Below, piece after piece: positions 1 to 31,400 of a DNA stretch of 64,000 bases; positions within the stretch are counted from its first letter, which is position 1, and each line of letters starts with the position of its first letter. The DNA lies in the NCBI GenBank assembly GCA_905250125.1, contig CAJNOL010000204.1:1-64000 (forward strand), written 5' to 3'. A program made the translations under genes and the position numbers. The notes beneath the pieces were generated by a model. That model did not search any database, was not told where the DNA came from, and saw only the letters and a program-made list of their open reading frames with translations. Origin of the DNA: Rotaria sordida. Lineage: Eukaryota > Rotifera > Eurotatoria > Philodinida > Philodinidae.

Positions 1-121
1 TATTAGTTTTTTAATTTCAAACTTATATTTTATATTCAAATATATTTGTTTTTTGATGACGGATAAAGAATGTTATTATTGATATAATATGTATCAATTT
101 TGATTAATTGATTTGTTTCAG

Positions 122-3100
122 CTTTATGTTGGTGGAGCACCTAATCATATGGAACGTGGAATAACTGTTCGTCCAAATTTTCAAGGTTGTTTAGAAAATG
201 TTTTATATATAAGTCCATCAACAAATGCTATTTTGGATATATTACAAAATTTACAACGACAATTACCATTTTATGGTCTTGAACAAGGAAGAGTTGGATC
301 TGGTGCATTGTGTGAAGTAAGTTTAATATTTCATTTCGTGTTTCTTTTTTTTTGGTTTTTCTTAGTCTATTCATACATATTAGATCGACAGAAAAAAGTG
401 AGGAGATAATAAGTTATATGAGTAATGCTGTGCTAGTTGCATGATGAGAATGTATGAAAATTTTGTTGTCGCATGTATATGCATGATGAATGACATATGT
501 TTTTGTTTTTTTTCTCTAATAATATAATTTTGTATTTTTTAGGATGATTCATTAAATATGCATTCATATACATTTAAAAGATTTGATTCTTATCTTGAAG
601 TATTTCGTAAACCAGGTGCAACATCAATAGATGTTAGTTTTCAAATGCGTACATTTGAACCAAATGGAATATTGTTTTATACAAATTTATCTGAACCAAG
701 ATATTTCATGGTTGGTATTAATGATGTACCTGATCAAGATTTTTTACGAGTAAGAAAAATTTCATAAGCAATTATAAAAAAAAATATAATAAATTGATCT
801 TTGTTGTTTTTTAAAGCTTTTTCTTGATGAAGGACAATTAGCATGTACAGTACAATTAAATGGAAATAAACGAACAGTTCGTCATCGTCGAGGTAGATTT
901 TATTTCTTTTTTTTGTTGTTTTTGAGAAAAAAATGTTTTTTTTTTGTTTAGATAATTTACATGATGGTCAATGGCATGAAATAAGTCTTTTATTAACACA
1001 ATATCGTTTTAATATTACAGTTGATTATGAACCTGAATTTTCTAATACAAGAAATAATTTATCAACAACGGATCGTTTTACATTTAGTACAAATGGTGAT
1101 CAAGTTAATCGTGAAACAACTATGAATGGTTTTGTTGGTTGTCTAAGACAAGTTATTATGAGTGGAATACAAATATTACCAAGAGATATAACTAATAATA
1201 TAACAGCTATAAGAGCAAATGATAATAGACCTAGGACTGGGACTATTATTAATCATGGAGTTCTTCTTGATGCTTGTGAAATGTTTGATCGTTGTACACC
1301 AAATCCATGTAGACATGGTGGAATATGTCATCAAGTAAGATTAATCACAAAAGTTATGAGGAAATATATTCAATCATTGGATATTGTTCGACTTTCCACT
1401 ATAGCTACGAGCAAGTCCCAATGAGACTAAGAAAAACTTTAAAAGATTTGGGCCTATGGCATACTATTGAGGAGTGATGATCGTTTTAGTGAAATTTTTA
1501 TTGAGAACAAGACATTTCTGGAAAATTCAAAATGAAGAATTTCGAGTTGATATTATGTCTACAGGCACGTTTGATATTCCTGAAAGTTCCAACGAAAACG
1601 AACTTGTTTTTCGCAAGATATTCAGTTTCCAAGTAGACTTGATTACTGTGTCCTTTATGACAAAACATTGTGTTTTAGATATTGAATATTTCGAGAAAGA
1701 TATATTCATTTTCGTTGAAACTTTCAGAATCATCAAACATACCTGTAAATATAATATCAATTCGAAACTTTTTGTTTTTAGATTTTCTGGACATGTCCTG
1801 CTCTCAGTAAGAATTCCATTAAAACAGTCATAACTCTTCAACAGTAGGATGTGGGTCCAAATTCTTTTAAGGTCTTCTTAGTCTCACTGAAATCTGTTCG
1901 TAATCATAATGTGAAATCGAACGGTATCCGATAGTTGAATATGTTCTCTCGTAAATTGTTATAGTCCTATTTCAATTTGAAGTTAAATTACAAGTATTAA
2001 TCATTGGTTGATATACGTAAGAGTTATAATTGAACAGTGACTCATATAAGCCAACAATTTTTGTAGCTATATATCTGAAGAAAGTAAAAGTCTTTTAATC
2101 TTTCTATTTTGAGTGAACTTGTAAGTGTATATCAAATTATTTTCCGAGATCTTTGTAATCTTTAGTTAAAACTAAAGAGAATACCGTTCGAAGTGATTCG
2201 TTATTGTTGAGTTTATAGCGTAGATACATAGGTAGAGTATCTAGGCAAGAATTATCCTCAAAAGAATTCTACCTCATAAGTGTTCTCTATTGAATTATCA
2301 CAGTTTTGCTTTGTTTTTTTTATCATAAGATGCAGAATATTGGCAGAAAAATTGAATAATGGATTTGTGATTTGAAATTTTGTGTATGAGTAGAAATCAT
2401 TATTCTAAGAATATGTTCAAAAAAAAGATCATATTGCAAAAAAGGTCAAGAGCTTTTGAAGGTTAAATATTTTTAAAATGAATCAATCATTTCAACAGAA
2501 ATTTTCTAGAGATTTTAAAAATCTAATAAAACTTTTGTAACTCTGCAGAGATGATCAATGAATCTGAATCCATAGAAAGTTATTCTAGCCTGAAAACTTT
2601 CTCTATATGTTCGAAAAAATCAGCTCAAAAGCAGTGAATCACTTCGAGTGATTTACTCATAAAAGACATGGTTAGAATATATATATATTAGCGTCCCGAA
2701 GTAAGATTACGTTCCATACATGATTGAACGGAAAAATTGATGCTAAAACCTCGAGGTAGTTTGTAGATCGATGTTACATTCAGATGCTTATCGATGAACT
2801 GATAAATAGCAATGACATTTCAATTAATACAATTATCAATGGATAAATTAAGTAAAGATTCAAGCGTTTATAAACAGCTTTCTATTAAAGCAGATCTTAT
2901 ATATATATATATATATAAAGGTCCATAACTTCGCAGATACAAACTTAATTTATCCATTAATAATTGTACTAATTGAAGTCCGAGTTCGACGGTTGCAGAA
3001 ATTATCTGGAACTAGAATTGCAGTTCCGTCTCCAGTTACTAACACTAGAGAAAAAAAGCGGTTCCGGTTCGGCGCCTAAAATAACACATGGAACCAAAAC

Positions 3101-5799
3101 CATTAAATCATCAGATAGATAGGAAAATTTTAAATATATTTTAAGAATTTTTTTATCTATCTGATGATTTACTGGTTCGCGTTCTAGATTTTTGGAACTA
3201 CCAAACTTCAATTGAAATATGCCAAGAAAATACTGCTTTTTTGTTCTTTTCATTAGACATGGACAAGATTTTATTGTGATTGTTCCAAAACAGGTTATAG
3301 TGGTGCTGTTTGTCATGTTAGTGATATGCCATTATCATGTCTTGATTATAAATTAAATCGTATGAAAATTGATGAAATTATCCCTGAACGTATAACAATA
3401 ATTGATATTGATGGTAGTGGTCCATTAGCACCATTTCCAGTTTTATGTCGTTATGGTGCTAAGACAGAAATTCTTAATGTAACGGAAATAGGTCATTATC
3501 ATGAATTAGAAAGTTATGTATCCAGTGGTTATCAATTACCTAATTCACTTTATTCTCAAACAATAAATTATCATGTACCATTATTACAATTATTTAATCT
3601 TATTGATCGTTCATATGTATGTAGACAATATATTGAATATACATGTTTTAATTCACGTTTATTAAATTATCCAAATTCACCATATGGTTGGTGGGTTGGT
3701 CGTACAAATCAAACAATGGATTATTGGGGTGGTAGTGAAATAGGTACCGGAAAATGTTCTTGTGGTTTAGATATGACATGTGCTAATCCAAATTTATTTT
3801 GTAATTGTGATTCACAATTTACAACTGAACTTAAAGATGCAGGATATTTAACACGAAAAGAATATTTACCTGTTCTGCGAGTTGAATTTGGTGATACAGG
3901 TTTAATCGAAAAAAAAAAATTTTTTTTTTGCAAACTAATATTGTTTTCTTGTTTTAAAGGACCAGTTGGATCATCACAATATGGTCGATATCAAGTTGGT
4001 CGTCTTTATTGTGAAGGTGATTTACTTTATGATAATACAATTACGTTTCGAAAAGCTGATGCAATTATAACAGTACCACCATTTGAAGCTAAAGTAGCTG
4101 GTGATATACGTTTTCAATTTAAAACTGGTTTTGATTCAGCTACATTTGGTTCAGCTATTATTGTACAAAATATTGGATATGATGATGGAGATCTTATTGA
4201 AGTAAACGTTGTTTTTTTCCAATTATTTATTTAAAATAATCCTTTTCTTATTTTTAAGATTCGTCTTCAAGCACCACGTGAAATAGCATTTCGCTATAGT
4301 GTTGGTCGTGGTACAAATATCATAACAATTCGTGCACCATATGATTTTAATGATAATGATTGGCATACTGTACATATTGAAATAAATCGACAAGAAGCAA
4401 GATTAACAGTTGATGATTTATCAGCTGCTAATCCAGAAGATCAAACAACATTTCGTCATATACATTTAACATCAAATTTAACAATAGGTGCATCTGTTAC
4501 AAATCGAAATGGTTTTGTTGGATGTATACGTGCATTTCAAGTTAATGGACAATTAATGGATTTAAAATCACAAGCATTACGTGGTATGTATGGTATATCA
4601 CCAGATTGTATTGGAAAATGTCAAAGTAATCCATGTTTGAATGGCGGACGATGTAATGAACGTTGGTCAACATATGATTGTGATTGCACATTTACACCAT
4701 TTCGTGGACCTATTTGTTCAACAGAAATTGGTACACGATTAGAAGCAAATACAATGATTAAATATACATTTCCTACGCAAGGTAAACATACATGTTTATT
4801 TTTAAAAATATTTTTTTTTTCTTTGCACAAAACTATTGATAATTGTTAAGGTGTTACTGCAACTGAAGAAGAAACAATTCGTGTATTATTTACAACTTAT
4901 AAAAAACAAGGTATATTAATGCAATTAAAATCTGATAGAATTGATGAAAAAGGTATGATTGATTATTTTACATTGGAAATGAATAATAATGGTGGTGTAC
5001 GTGTTAAATTTAATTATGGTTTTGATACATTTGAATATAATGTTCCATATGATTTAACAAATGGACAAAATCATGAAATTATTGTAACGCGCCGTAATCA
5101 AGGTAAACTTATTATAGTTAGCGTTGATAATTACGAACCATATATTGATGTATTCCCTCAAACACAACAAATTGATATGCAATTTGATAGTCCACGTGTT
5201 ATGTATATTGGAAGAAATGAAACAACACCACCTGAAGAAGGCTTTACTGGTTGTATTTCTCGATTACAATTTAATCGAATATTTCCATTAAAATATGCTT
5301 TTTTGGAAGAACGTGATCCAAATATAACATGGAGTGGTGGAGATATTCGGTAAATTAAAATAGATATAAATAAAACAGAAGACTAAAATTATTTATTAAT
5401 AATTAGGGAATGGCCATGTGGTACAGAACCTGTAAAATATCCACCTGAACCTTTAGAAATTCCACCTGATCGTGGATTTAGTATACTTGGTTCGTTAGAT
5501 TTTTTTTTTCTTTTAATAATGAAATAATTTTTAAAATCTTTTCTTAAGCATTACCACGTCCAATTTATAAGCAATATGTTTACGCAAGAAATCTAGGTCT
5601 TATTATTGGTTCAATGGGTTTTCTTTTATTACTTATTCTTGTTGGGCTTGCAGTATGTTATCAAAAATCAAGTAAGAGTGGACACTATAAAACAAAAGAA
5701 GATAAAGGTGCTGATCAAGCAGTTGATGCTGATACAGCAATACTAAAAGGTGATTCACGTCATCCAGATTTAACTGAACCAAAAGAATGGATTTTATAA
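122..5799 (+). CDS. Nrx-IV: Neurexin-IV / Caspr (contactin-associated protein) homologue, 5'-truncated by window edge
   Basis: Single-pass adhesion protein of septate or paranodal junctions. Exons read by eye: 122-316, 543-749, 817-892, 952-1334, 3257-3899, 3960-4201, 4259-4781, 4851-5349, 5407-5489, 5549-5799; phases agree and give 1033 codons. Order seen: end of a laminin-G domain (1-65), laminin-G (about 75-265, with DNLHDGQWHEI and GFVGCLRQV), EGF (268-307), fibrinogen-like region (about 330-500), laminin-G (510-690), EGF (about 697-735), laminin-G (745-925), a transmembrane helix (about 965-987) and a 46-residue tail. The tail has a juxtamembrane GHYKTKEDKGA, like the band-4.1-binding segment of Caspr/Nrx-IV, and ends KEWIL, close to the EWLI end of vertebrate Caspr2. 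The signal peptide, discoidin domain and start of the first laminin-G lie upstream of the window. Domain order and tail make the family call firm; orthology to a particular Caspr is inferred. Confidence 0.95.
1420..1888. repeat. Foldback element in Nrx-IV intron 4
   Basis: Imperfect inverted repeat with arms of about 200 bp around a spacer near 1630-1677. The left end (ATGAGACTAAGAAAAACTTT) matches the complement of the right end near 1865-1888. Open frames on both strands here only reflect the symmetry. It lies inside the 1.9 kb intron 1335-3256. Confidence 0.8.
2821..2975. repeat. Short inverted repeat in Nrx-IV intron 4
   Basis: The arms at 2821-2852 and 2944-2975 are near-perfect reverse complements (core AATTATCAATGGATAAATTA). 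A TA microsatellite lies in the loop at about 2899-2918. Confidence 0.85.
3091..3178. repeat. Short inverted repeat before Nrx-IV exon at 3257
   Basis: The arms share AAATCATCAGATAGATA in opposite orientation and are bounded by GAACC / GGTTC. A GGTTCYGG-rich flank at 3008-3080 suggests a larger decayed element. Confidence 0.7.
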
Positions 5800-7349
5800 A
5801 TTTCTTTTTTCTTTTGTATTTACTATTGCTCAGTAATGTAGATTTGAGTGCGCTCACAGTTATTCTATATATGCGAGTATTTTTTTTTTTTGTATATAAT
5901 AATCAACTAATTTAGAATTTCATTTTCTTACTTGTATTGTATTTTTTTTATCGTAAATTTTTTTTTATATGATCAGGAGTTTATTTGCCATTAAGATATA
6001 AGTATATAATCTTTTCTTTCTTTCTTTTTTCAATTTGCTAATAAAAAAGATGAATCTCAAAAACTAAAAAAACATTTTTTTTTTCTTGAATATTTTAGAA
6101 TGGCTTAAAGAAATTATATTATTTTTTATAATGATGATTTGGAAACATTACTTTGTTAAATAATAAGAAAAACAATCAAACACTGAAGAGAAAAAATACA
6201 AAACGTCATATTAAATGAACGCTGACGATGGATGAAGATCATGATTCGAATGATAAACGTTTAAATAAATGAAGTATCTGTCTGATTAACATTGAAAGTT
6301 AATTCAGATAAAATAAGCTTGGCTTTTTATTCATGGGATAAGTTTTAATATGTATTTTATTTTTGTCTTTTAGAGTTTTATTTCTTCGATAGGAACTTGT
6401 TACGAAACGCTGTTCATGTGTATAGACAATCAATCAGCTAAATGTCAGAAAAAAAACCTCGATTTTAGTTTAATTTTTTTCTTTTCTATTAGATGATAGT
6501 GATAAAAATTGATATCATTATACTAGAAATCATTTAACAAAATCTATCGTTTTATGTGATAGAACAATGCTTTAACGTCTGATTTTTAAATTTATTATAA
6601 GATAAATCTATAGAACTACATTTTAAACGATTAATGTTCAAAAACTATAATAAAAATCTTTTTTTTCTGTGCTCCAGGAAGTGATTTTGCTAGTAGACAG
6701 GCAACAATAAGTACGTTTTAATGCCTACAAGGTTTTTTTCCTTATACACTGTTTCTACAACCATCACTACTTTATCATAACCTATTATTACATTTGTAAT
6801 CATTCTTTTACTTCATTTTTTTCAAAATGTGAAATATTACCTCAGAAATGACTTATGTTGCACTTTATGTTATATAATTTTGATTTGAATGTTTCTTTAT
6901 ACCACTTTCAGAATCCTTCATTCTACGATTTAGATTTTAAAAAAAGCGTAAATAATGACGTTTATTTTCTTTTTTGAGACTTCAACGATTTAAATGTAAG
7001 TTGATCTTGATTTCTTATTGTTTTTTGACTATCAATGGCAGTGATGGATTGAGATATCTATAGCTGACAGTAACAGCTGTGATCCTATTTGTAATTTTTG
7101 GAAGAATATAGATTAATTTATGATTCTTATATTTGAGGAAGTTTGTATTCTCTCTCGTCTAATTAATTTCATATGAGATTTACATTTTAGTATTAATAGT
7201 TTACGAAAATTTTCCTGAATTCATCATAAAAAAAAATTAATTTTTCGTTGATGAGAAAGAAATATTTATGAATTGATTAAATATATTTCTTTTCAAAAAA
7301 AAGAACTTTTAGATGAATTTATTTTTTTCTTTACTATAAACAATAAACA
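5800..7349. other. Nrx-IV 3' flank and pecanex 5' flank
   Basis: No coding potential seen. A possible polyadenylation signal AATAAA is at 6040-6045, about 240 bases after the Nrx-IV stop. The rest is AT-rich. The pecanex 5' UTR must lie toward the right end, but I recognise no promoter element. Confidence 0.5.
6040..6045 (+). promoter_or_regulatory. Candidate polyadenylation signal of Nrx-IV
   Basis: AATAAA about 240 bases after the stop codon at 5797-5799, followed by T-rich sequence. The hexamer is common by chance in such AT-rich DNA. Confidence 0.45.
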
Positions 7350-23975
<16,626 letters not shown>

Positions 23976-26900
23976 AAAAAATAATTGTCTTGTTATTTCA
24001 TGTCTATCGGTTTTTTTTCTCGTTATTTTGCTTCTAGTCTAGTTGTTCAACAAAAAAAAAAGAAAATAAATAAATAAATACAGTGATATAATGATTATTA
24101 TCATATGAATTCAAGGGTATCTTTTTTTATTATTATTAAATTATGATTCCCCAGTATTTTGTAGAAAGAAATAAAGATTAATCTTAACGTACTTTTGTTG
24201 ATATATAAGATAAAAACTTGATTCATGAGAAAGAGCAAGAAAAACATATAAGCTATATATCATTGTCCACATAGTTATAATTTAATAATGATTTAATTGT
24301 TCGTATAATGATTAAATATGACTATGTTTCAACGTAACATATAGATTTTTGGATAGATGCCAATTTTATCAAAGAAAAGAAACAAATATCCATATGAAAA
24401 ATTTAATGATTGAATAACTTTTCTTATCGTCCCGTACAATATGTGATTCTAGTAATTAGTACATTTTAATATAAGTAGATTTCTGTGTTTTGTTTTGTTT
24501 TGTTTTATTTTTTGTTTTTAAAATGTTTCCTTTGGACTTTTTTCTTTTCAATTATCCTATGCTAAATATATTTTAAAGAATGAATGCATGCAATTATCAT
24601 TTTAACAATCTACATTAATCGCGTGTAAGAAAAATGGAAATAATCTCGCAATTATAAATGTTTAAAGCAACTAATAAAAGAAATATTATAACATATGATA
24701 TTTTATTAAAATGATAGAACTTGAATAAAAGATAATAAATTTTTTATAATTATGTTTATCTGGATATAAATACATGTTGCATACAATATCATTTTTTTGC
24801 ATCTTGTTGATTTTGCATGAATCTGTCATCACTTTGTCAAAAGAGTTCATTTCCTTATCTCTTAGCATCTAAATTATTCAAGTCGGTTTCTATATTCTTT
24901 TATTATTTAAATTTATTCACATTGGGGAAAAAATTATTTTCTTTCGTTTTTTTTTATTCTAACTTGAATGTTCGATATCAAATATTTCTTAAATAATTTA
25001 GAGTTCTTTTTTCGGTGCACTTTTTCTTTATATAACAACAAAAAAAGACAAAGGAAAGAATAACTGTTAGTGACGAAAGTTAGCATAGCAGATGTTACTT
25101 GTTGTATTCATCATATAAAATACGACAGAGAGAGAAAGAGAAAGGGAGAGAGAAGAAGAAGGCGAAAATCGAGGAAATAATTATATCGGAAAAAAATATA
25201 CAATTAGTTGAATCGGACACGTGATGGTAGATACTTTTTTCTATCATTATAAGCAACTAATAAAAAGTCCTATCACTACTCAATGTTGAAAGACAGTGTC
25301 TGTCGTCTTTCTGTCTATAGATTTATGAATGATTTGTGAAAAGATGTGCATAGGAGAATATACATGATAGTATCGAAGGGTAAGTCCTAGATGCTTTTAT
25401 TCGTGGTAAACAAAATACTCAAATGATTTGTTATTGTTCATGTTTTGTTTCTTTTTTGATATATTACAGAGACGTTGTGCTAATTGATTTACTTGATACG
25501 ATGACCTTGTTAAAATTCACATTAAATTGAAATTTATCATATGATAACATACAATTTATATTTCAAGAGTATTAGACAGAAGAAAAGAAAAGCTTTTGTG
25601 ATGAATGAAAACAAATCTCTATGATCTTGTTATTACTTTTTATTTTTATTGTTTTGTGTTGATGCTGAACAAATGTTCCAATATATATTTTTCTTTTTCT
25701 TCTTGTAAACAAGCTAAGTATAGCGATTAGAAATATCTAGAATATTTTATGATAGCTCTTACTTTCTTGGAACGCTATTATTAGAATTATATAGAAGAAA
25801 GAAAGTCTTCTATTTATATGGATGTATTCCATATAAAGCAGTTATTTAATAGACAACAAAAAAACAGATACAATTTAAAAATATATTGTTAGAAAGACGT
25901 AATATTTATTTATTTGTTTATGTATTCTATTAAGTTAATGATCAATTTGGTTGTTATTTGATACAAACGTACGTCGATTTAACCTTCAGCTTCTTTTTTT
26001 ATTTCTACTAAAAACAGACAAGGTCAAAAGCACTTATACAGTTTAAAAATTCTTTTTCATAAACGAAATTAAAATAAACTTTAAGTAACCTATTATGTAA
26101 TTTTATTAACTTCTAGTAATACAAGTATTTTGATATAGGACAAAATAACAGAAAGATTGATATGAGTACGGTTTTTGATAGCTTTATCATTAATACAGAT
26201 GTAATGAGTGCTTTTCTTTTCGAGGAATCATATGATTTCTTTGGAACTGAATAGTCAGTCTATAGATAATTAATATGTTATTAGTATAATGAAGTTAATC
26301 GTGTCTAAATATGTTTATTTTTTTGTAAATTTCAGTTTATGATTTTCTTAAAGACATAATAACTATCATGTCTTTAACGAAAAGAAAAATTTGATGAAAA
26401 GAAAAAAAAAGAAAATCAAAAATAGACAAGTAAAGAGCATGAAGGATAGTTAAGGACGAAAATGACTATGGAGAAAATCAATTGAGAAGATAATGAGATA
26501 GGAAAAAACAGTATAAGAATTATTATTATAGTAATAACTGATGAGTTTCAAGAATCATCTAAACATTGCGGAGATTATAGTTGCTTTCGATTTTCAAGTC
26601 GTCGTCTTTGACCTAACCTGATCTGACCTGATTTTAAGAAATTTAGAAGAAAACATGACTTTTATCTTATTTTTCAGACAAAATTACATTGAGTCTTATT
26701 GTATGTTGATAGCATTGCTCTATTATTGCTAATAAGATGCTATCATATATAAAACTACAGTATCATTTTATCAATTTCTAAAGTGTAATTTTATTTAAAA
26801 AAAAAAATTGTTCCTTATTTATAACGAAGAAAGCAGACTATTTGCTATAAGAGTACTAAACATGTAAGAATTCACATATGTACATTAGTATCATATATAT

Positions 26901-28481
26901 ATATACACATTTATCTTAATGAAAATAAACTCGTAACAATTTTTTTATCTTTCAGAGCACGTATAATATTTACGTCTATACTTTTGTCTTGTCCTTTTTC
27001 TCTGAAGCAACCTAACACTCGAGTAGTTATGCTATCGTTCCCATAGGAAATACTGGTATTTTTCTTTCTTTCACTTGCATTTTCTTAGTTCTTCAATGGC
27101 TATTTCAATTATCACTATAAAAGGTAACAAAAAGAAAAGGCTGAACTGTCTTGAATTATCAGTGATTTCTATTTCTTTTTATACTATTCAGTTTGCTTTT
27201 CCATTCTTTTGAAAACTACATTTCCTTTGAATTCAGTATTTTTTATGAATAACTTTTGTGTTTTTCATTATTATATTTTACGCTATTTCTTTTAAGTAAT
27301 TAGCTGCTTCGTTGTTCAAATATAAAACAAATAAAAAAAAAAAAAATTCTTTTGCATTCATATTAAAGCATAATTTTATTGAGAAAAATTTCTCTTCGAA
27401 TATATTCTTATTTTTAATTGAATAATGCGTCAGACGAATGAAAAGAATCTATTTAGATTTAAACCTAAATGTAATGGGATGCAGCATGATAAAAAAAAGG
27501 AATATTTTTTTCATTGGCTTCTCATTTCTCCTTATCTAATTACTAGTTTGCTGTTGTTAGCAACGATAAAAGTTGTCACATTTCTTAATGTTCTATATTG
27601 CAATAACGCTCTTGGTAATGTAAAATACCCATGAGAAATATTTCGATCTATTCGAAAGAATAAGTTGAACATCTAGTTCTATCATATCTCAATCATAAAG
27701 ACGTATTCTCCCTCATTCCGTGTTCGTGAATGTACCCGTGCGTTTTCGATGACAGTACTAATTATATTTTTGGGTTATCTTATCCACAGATAATCGATTT
27801 TTTTTAATGGAAGTATTCATCACTATACTTCTATTAAAATATATTTCTTATTGAGGACGACATGTGCTTAATCATATTCTTTTCTCTTCTCATTAATCTT
27901 ACTTGATTCAATTGGCTTCTTACATATGTGTGTGTGTGTGTGAGACTATCACTTTCCTAAAATATTTTTTTGTACACTGTTTGATAATTACTAATTGAAT
28001 AGTGTACGAATAAAAATTCAGCATGCCATTTTATTTACAAACAATTTTTTCAATTTGACAAATTATATGTTATAAATCTGGTGTTTTACAAAAACTCGAC
28101 GAAGAAACAAAGGTATAATGAAAATTAAATTTATACTCGGAACAGTGTCAATCATTATTTGTTTTAAGTAAATAATTTAGTATATAACAACTCTATATTA
28201 ATAAGTCAATGAGAATAGAAAATTTATTATGAACATAGTTTTCTTATTCCTCATCTTGTTTGTCCTATCATTGATTTCTTATGTTGAAATGATTATTTTT
28301 TGTTCTTCATTCATCTAGACAAAAAAAACTATGTTATTCTTCGATTACTTTTTCTAGTGAATAATGACAAAACAATAAAGAGAAAGAAGAGAAAGACTAA
28401 AGAAATATTCATAATAGTATCAAATGCGACTTAGAAAAACATATATTTTCAATAATTTTTTAGATGTATTTTTAAAAGAAA
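23976..28481. other. Intergenic stretch between pecanex and GPCR
   Basis: A polyadenylation signal candidate AATAAA lies at 24065-24070, about 90 bases after the pecanex stop. A purine-rich tract (GAGAGAGAAAGAGAAAGG) is near 25125-25160, and a TG run is at about 27928-27941. No gene or RNA seen; the rest is AT-rich single-copy-looking sequence. Confidence 0.5.
24065..24070 (+). promoter_or_regulatory. Candidate polyadenylation signal of pecanex
   Basis: AATAAA in a short AAATAAATAAATAAAT series about 90 bases after the stop. It is the first such hexamer after the gene. Confidence 0.5.
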
Positions 28482-31400
28482 ATGTTAACAATGTTTACAT
28501 TAACAAATATTAGTCTTATGATTTATTTTGCTCTTGTGTCACTGATAGGCACACTTGGCAATGGAATTATTTTATTAGCTTATGGAAATCGTTGGAATTC
28601 ATCAAAATCAACATCAGTTATATTTATACTTATTCTTGCTTGTGTTGATTTATGGACATGTCTTATTGTTGTACCAACTATTGCTATAATGGAACATCGT
28701 GAATTTGAAGTACCAACACCACTTTGTCGATTTTATTCATTTTCAAAAATTCTTATTATTATTTCATCATTAATTATGTCATTTATTGCATTGGATAGAT
28801 TTTTAAATATTTTTGCTCCACATCATCGATTACTCAATCCTTGTCGTGTCAAAGTGAGTAGGAAAAAAGATGTTTTTTTCAAACCTTCCGGTAAATCTAA
28901 AATAAGCTTTGTTGTCCTACTTTTTCTTAATTAAAAGCTTTACTGTTAGTATCTCTATTATTATATTCGATAGTTCTTATAGACATGCATGTGAACAATA
29001 CTCGTCTTTGTAAGAAATCAACTTTCTCATTAGTATTATTTGATGTAGTTTGCATTGAAAAAAAGAGTTTTTTTTGCATGATTTATTATAATATACTTCT
29101 TTTTCGTCAAATAACGATATTTTAAGATTATTGCAAATTAGAAAAATTTAAAAACATAACTTTATCTCTTAATTATACTTAATCGAGGCATATTTTATTT
29201 GTAAAATTCTTTTCTTATTATAATATACCCTACTAAAGTACATAAGATAAATTTAGAAAGAAAATTACAGATTTTATAATATCCTGTCTAGGTCGTCTTG
29301 AATCTCTTTTCATACAGAGTAATAACAGTTCATCAATAAAAATTCACACTGCAATACTTTTGGACGAGATAGTTGATGGTTTTTTGTTTTGTATATTCTA
29401 TTCACGACATTATATGAAACATCTTTTAATAACTATGAGTTGTTAACATTGTTTTACTTATTAAGTTTATGCATAGAGATGATCGACTCATAGGTCACAG
29501 AAATCGTGCACAGTTGGATGATTTCGACACATATTCTAATTTATTGTATTCTTCATTATCGATTATTTTGGTTGACTTCATCTATTTTTCTTGCTGATTC
29601 ATTCATTCATTCATTATATTGTTTCTTAATGAAAGCAGTTATTCTAGTAACTTACTCATGAAATCCTTATTAAAAAATAGTCAGGTCATGATAAAATAAT
29701 TTGGTTTGCTTGAACTATTTATATTAATATAGTTTTGAGAGTGAATTAAATAGATTTGTTATATTTCTTAGTTATAAATATCCTTTAAGCACGTAATTGA
29801 AACTGAGCGTATGTATGATATACATTAATTGTTTTGATTCCTGACAGAAAGTTTATTTATTTAATAAATGTTTTTAACATGTGATAAAAAAAGAACGAAG
29901 TTGTCTTTTTTCGTCATTATTTATTAAATTTTTTGTCAATATATTTCTTCATTTAAAAAAAACATCTTTAATAAAATTCATAGAAAGATTAAAGTTTGTT
30001 TAAAAAATTTTTCTATACAATTTTTTTGTGATAGATGGTTTAGTATACTGATGAGATTATAATTTGAACAATATGTTGGAATTCAACATGTAATCGACGA
30101 TCGATCAATTTCTGGTTTTTTTTTTAAACTTTTTTCTGTTGAAAAGAATTCGTTTGACGATGAAAAAAAAAGGTCATATTAATTATGAGATCATTCATAA
30201 AGAAAAATCTATCAAACATTTGTCTATTTTCATTGCCATATGCTGTTGTTTTTTTCTAATATTTTGTAAATACTTTGCATATGAAAATCTATTTATTATG
30301 TCACCACAGACTTATTTGATCCAAATATGGCAAACATTGTGACAGTATTCATATTTCGATTATTGTCAAGCTTCAAATATCTCATTAGGAAGATTTAGGA
30401 ATTTTTGTCTGCATTATCGATTATTGTTTTCTACAGTATGGAAATTTTATTTTACATAATAATTCGTTCTATTGAATAAATATATTTTCATTAGCATGTG
30501 ATTTTCATAAATTATATAATGGTCATATGAATATGAGATTATTTTAGTTTTTCGATGATTGAATATTTTAATAAGCAAAGAATTATATTTGACAAATATT
30601 CTAAACCTGATTTGGTTTATTTTCTGAAAATAAAAAAAAAAGAATTTCAAGAACTTATAGAAGATATCTAATTTGAAATCATCTGGAGAACACTTGCAAA
30701 ATCTTTGGAATGTTATTATTCATTATGATTAATAATCAAAGTTTATAAGAATGTTTTTAATAGAAGAACAGATATCGAATTAGGTTTTATTTTGTAAGAA
30801 TTACCAAGAACTCATAATTAGCATGCAATGTTTTTTGTACGCAAACGTTTTATTGGTTGAATGTTTTCATATCAGCATTAAAATATTTATTTTGAAGAAA
30901 AACAATATTTTTTCAATTTCTTACGATTCTAATTTAATATATCTATCAGATATTTAATATTCAAATATTTGAAACTAATTATCATCGATAGAAACTAAAT
31001 CAATCATTGAAATACAATTTTTATTAATTGATTTTATGAAGAATTTCTAACAAGATAATCGATCGCAGGTAGACCGATCAGTTTGAAATCCATACCAAGA
31101 TTGAACTGATGAATTGTTGTACTATTCCATCTGTAGATAGTGATATTTAACATAGACAATGTTCAACAAAGTTTCATCAAGTCTTAGCATAAAATATTCA
31201 CTCATTTTTTCGGTCACTAAAAACAAATAACTGGTTAAAACTAGAAGCAGTTAGTTAGTATCAGAATTTTTTGCTATTTCTGAATATAAGATGATGGAAA
31301 AAATTTTAATAACAACGTTCTTTTTTTTTTCTAAGATGCTAAGCATCGAGTTCAAATACAGATACTGATTTTAATGGCCAATAGAGTGTTGTCTCTAATG

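Noticed and set aside
1474-1841. Overlapping open frames of over 100 codons on both strands
   Set aside because: They lie within a self-complementary foldback inside an Nrx-IV intron and mirror each other; no domain is visible.
26605-26632. CCTAACCTGATCTGACCTGA, a telomere-like or tandem word
   Set aside because: Only two to three degenerate units; no array.
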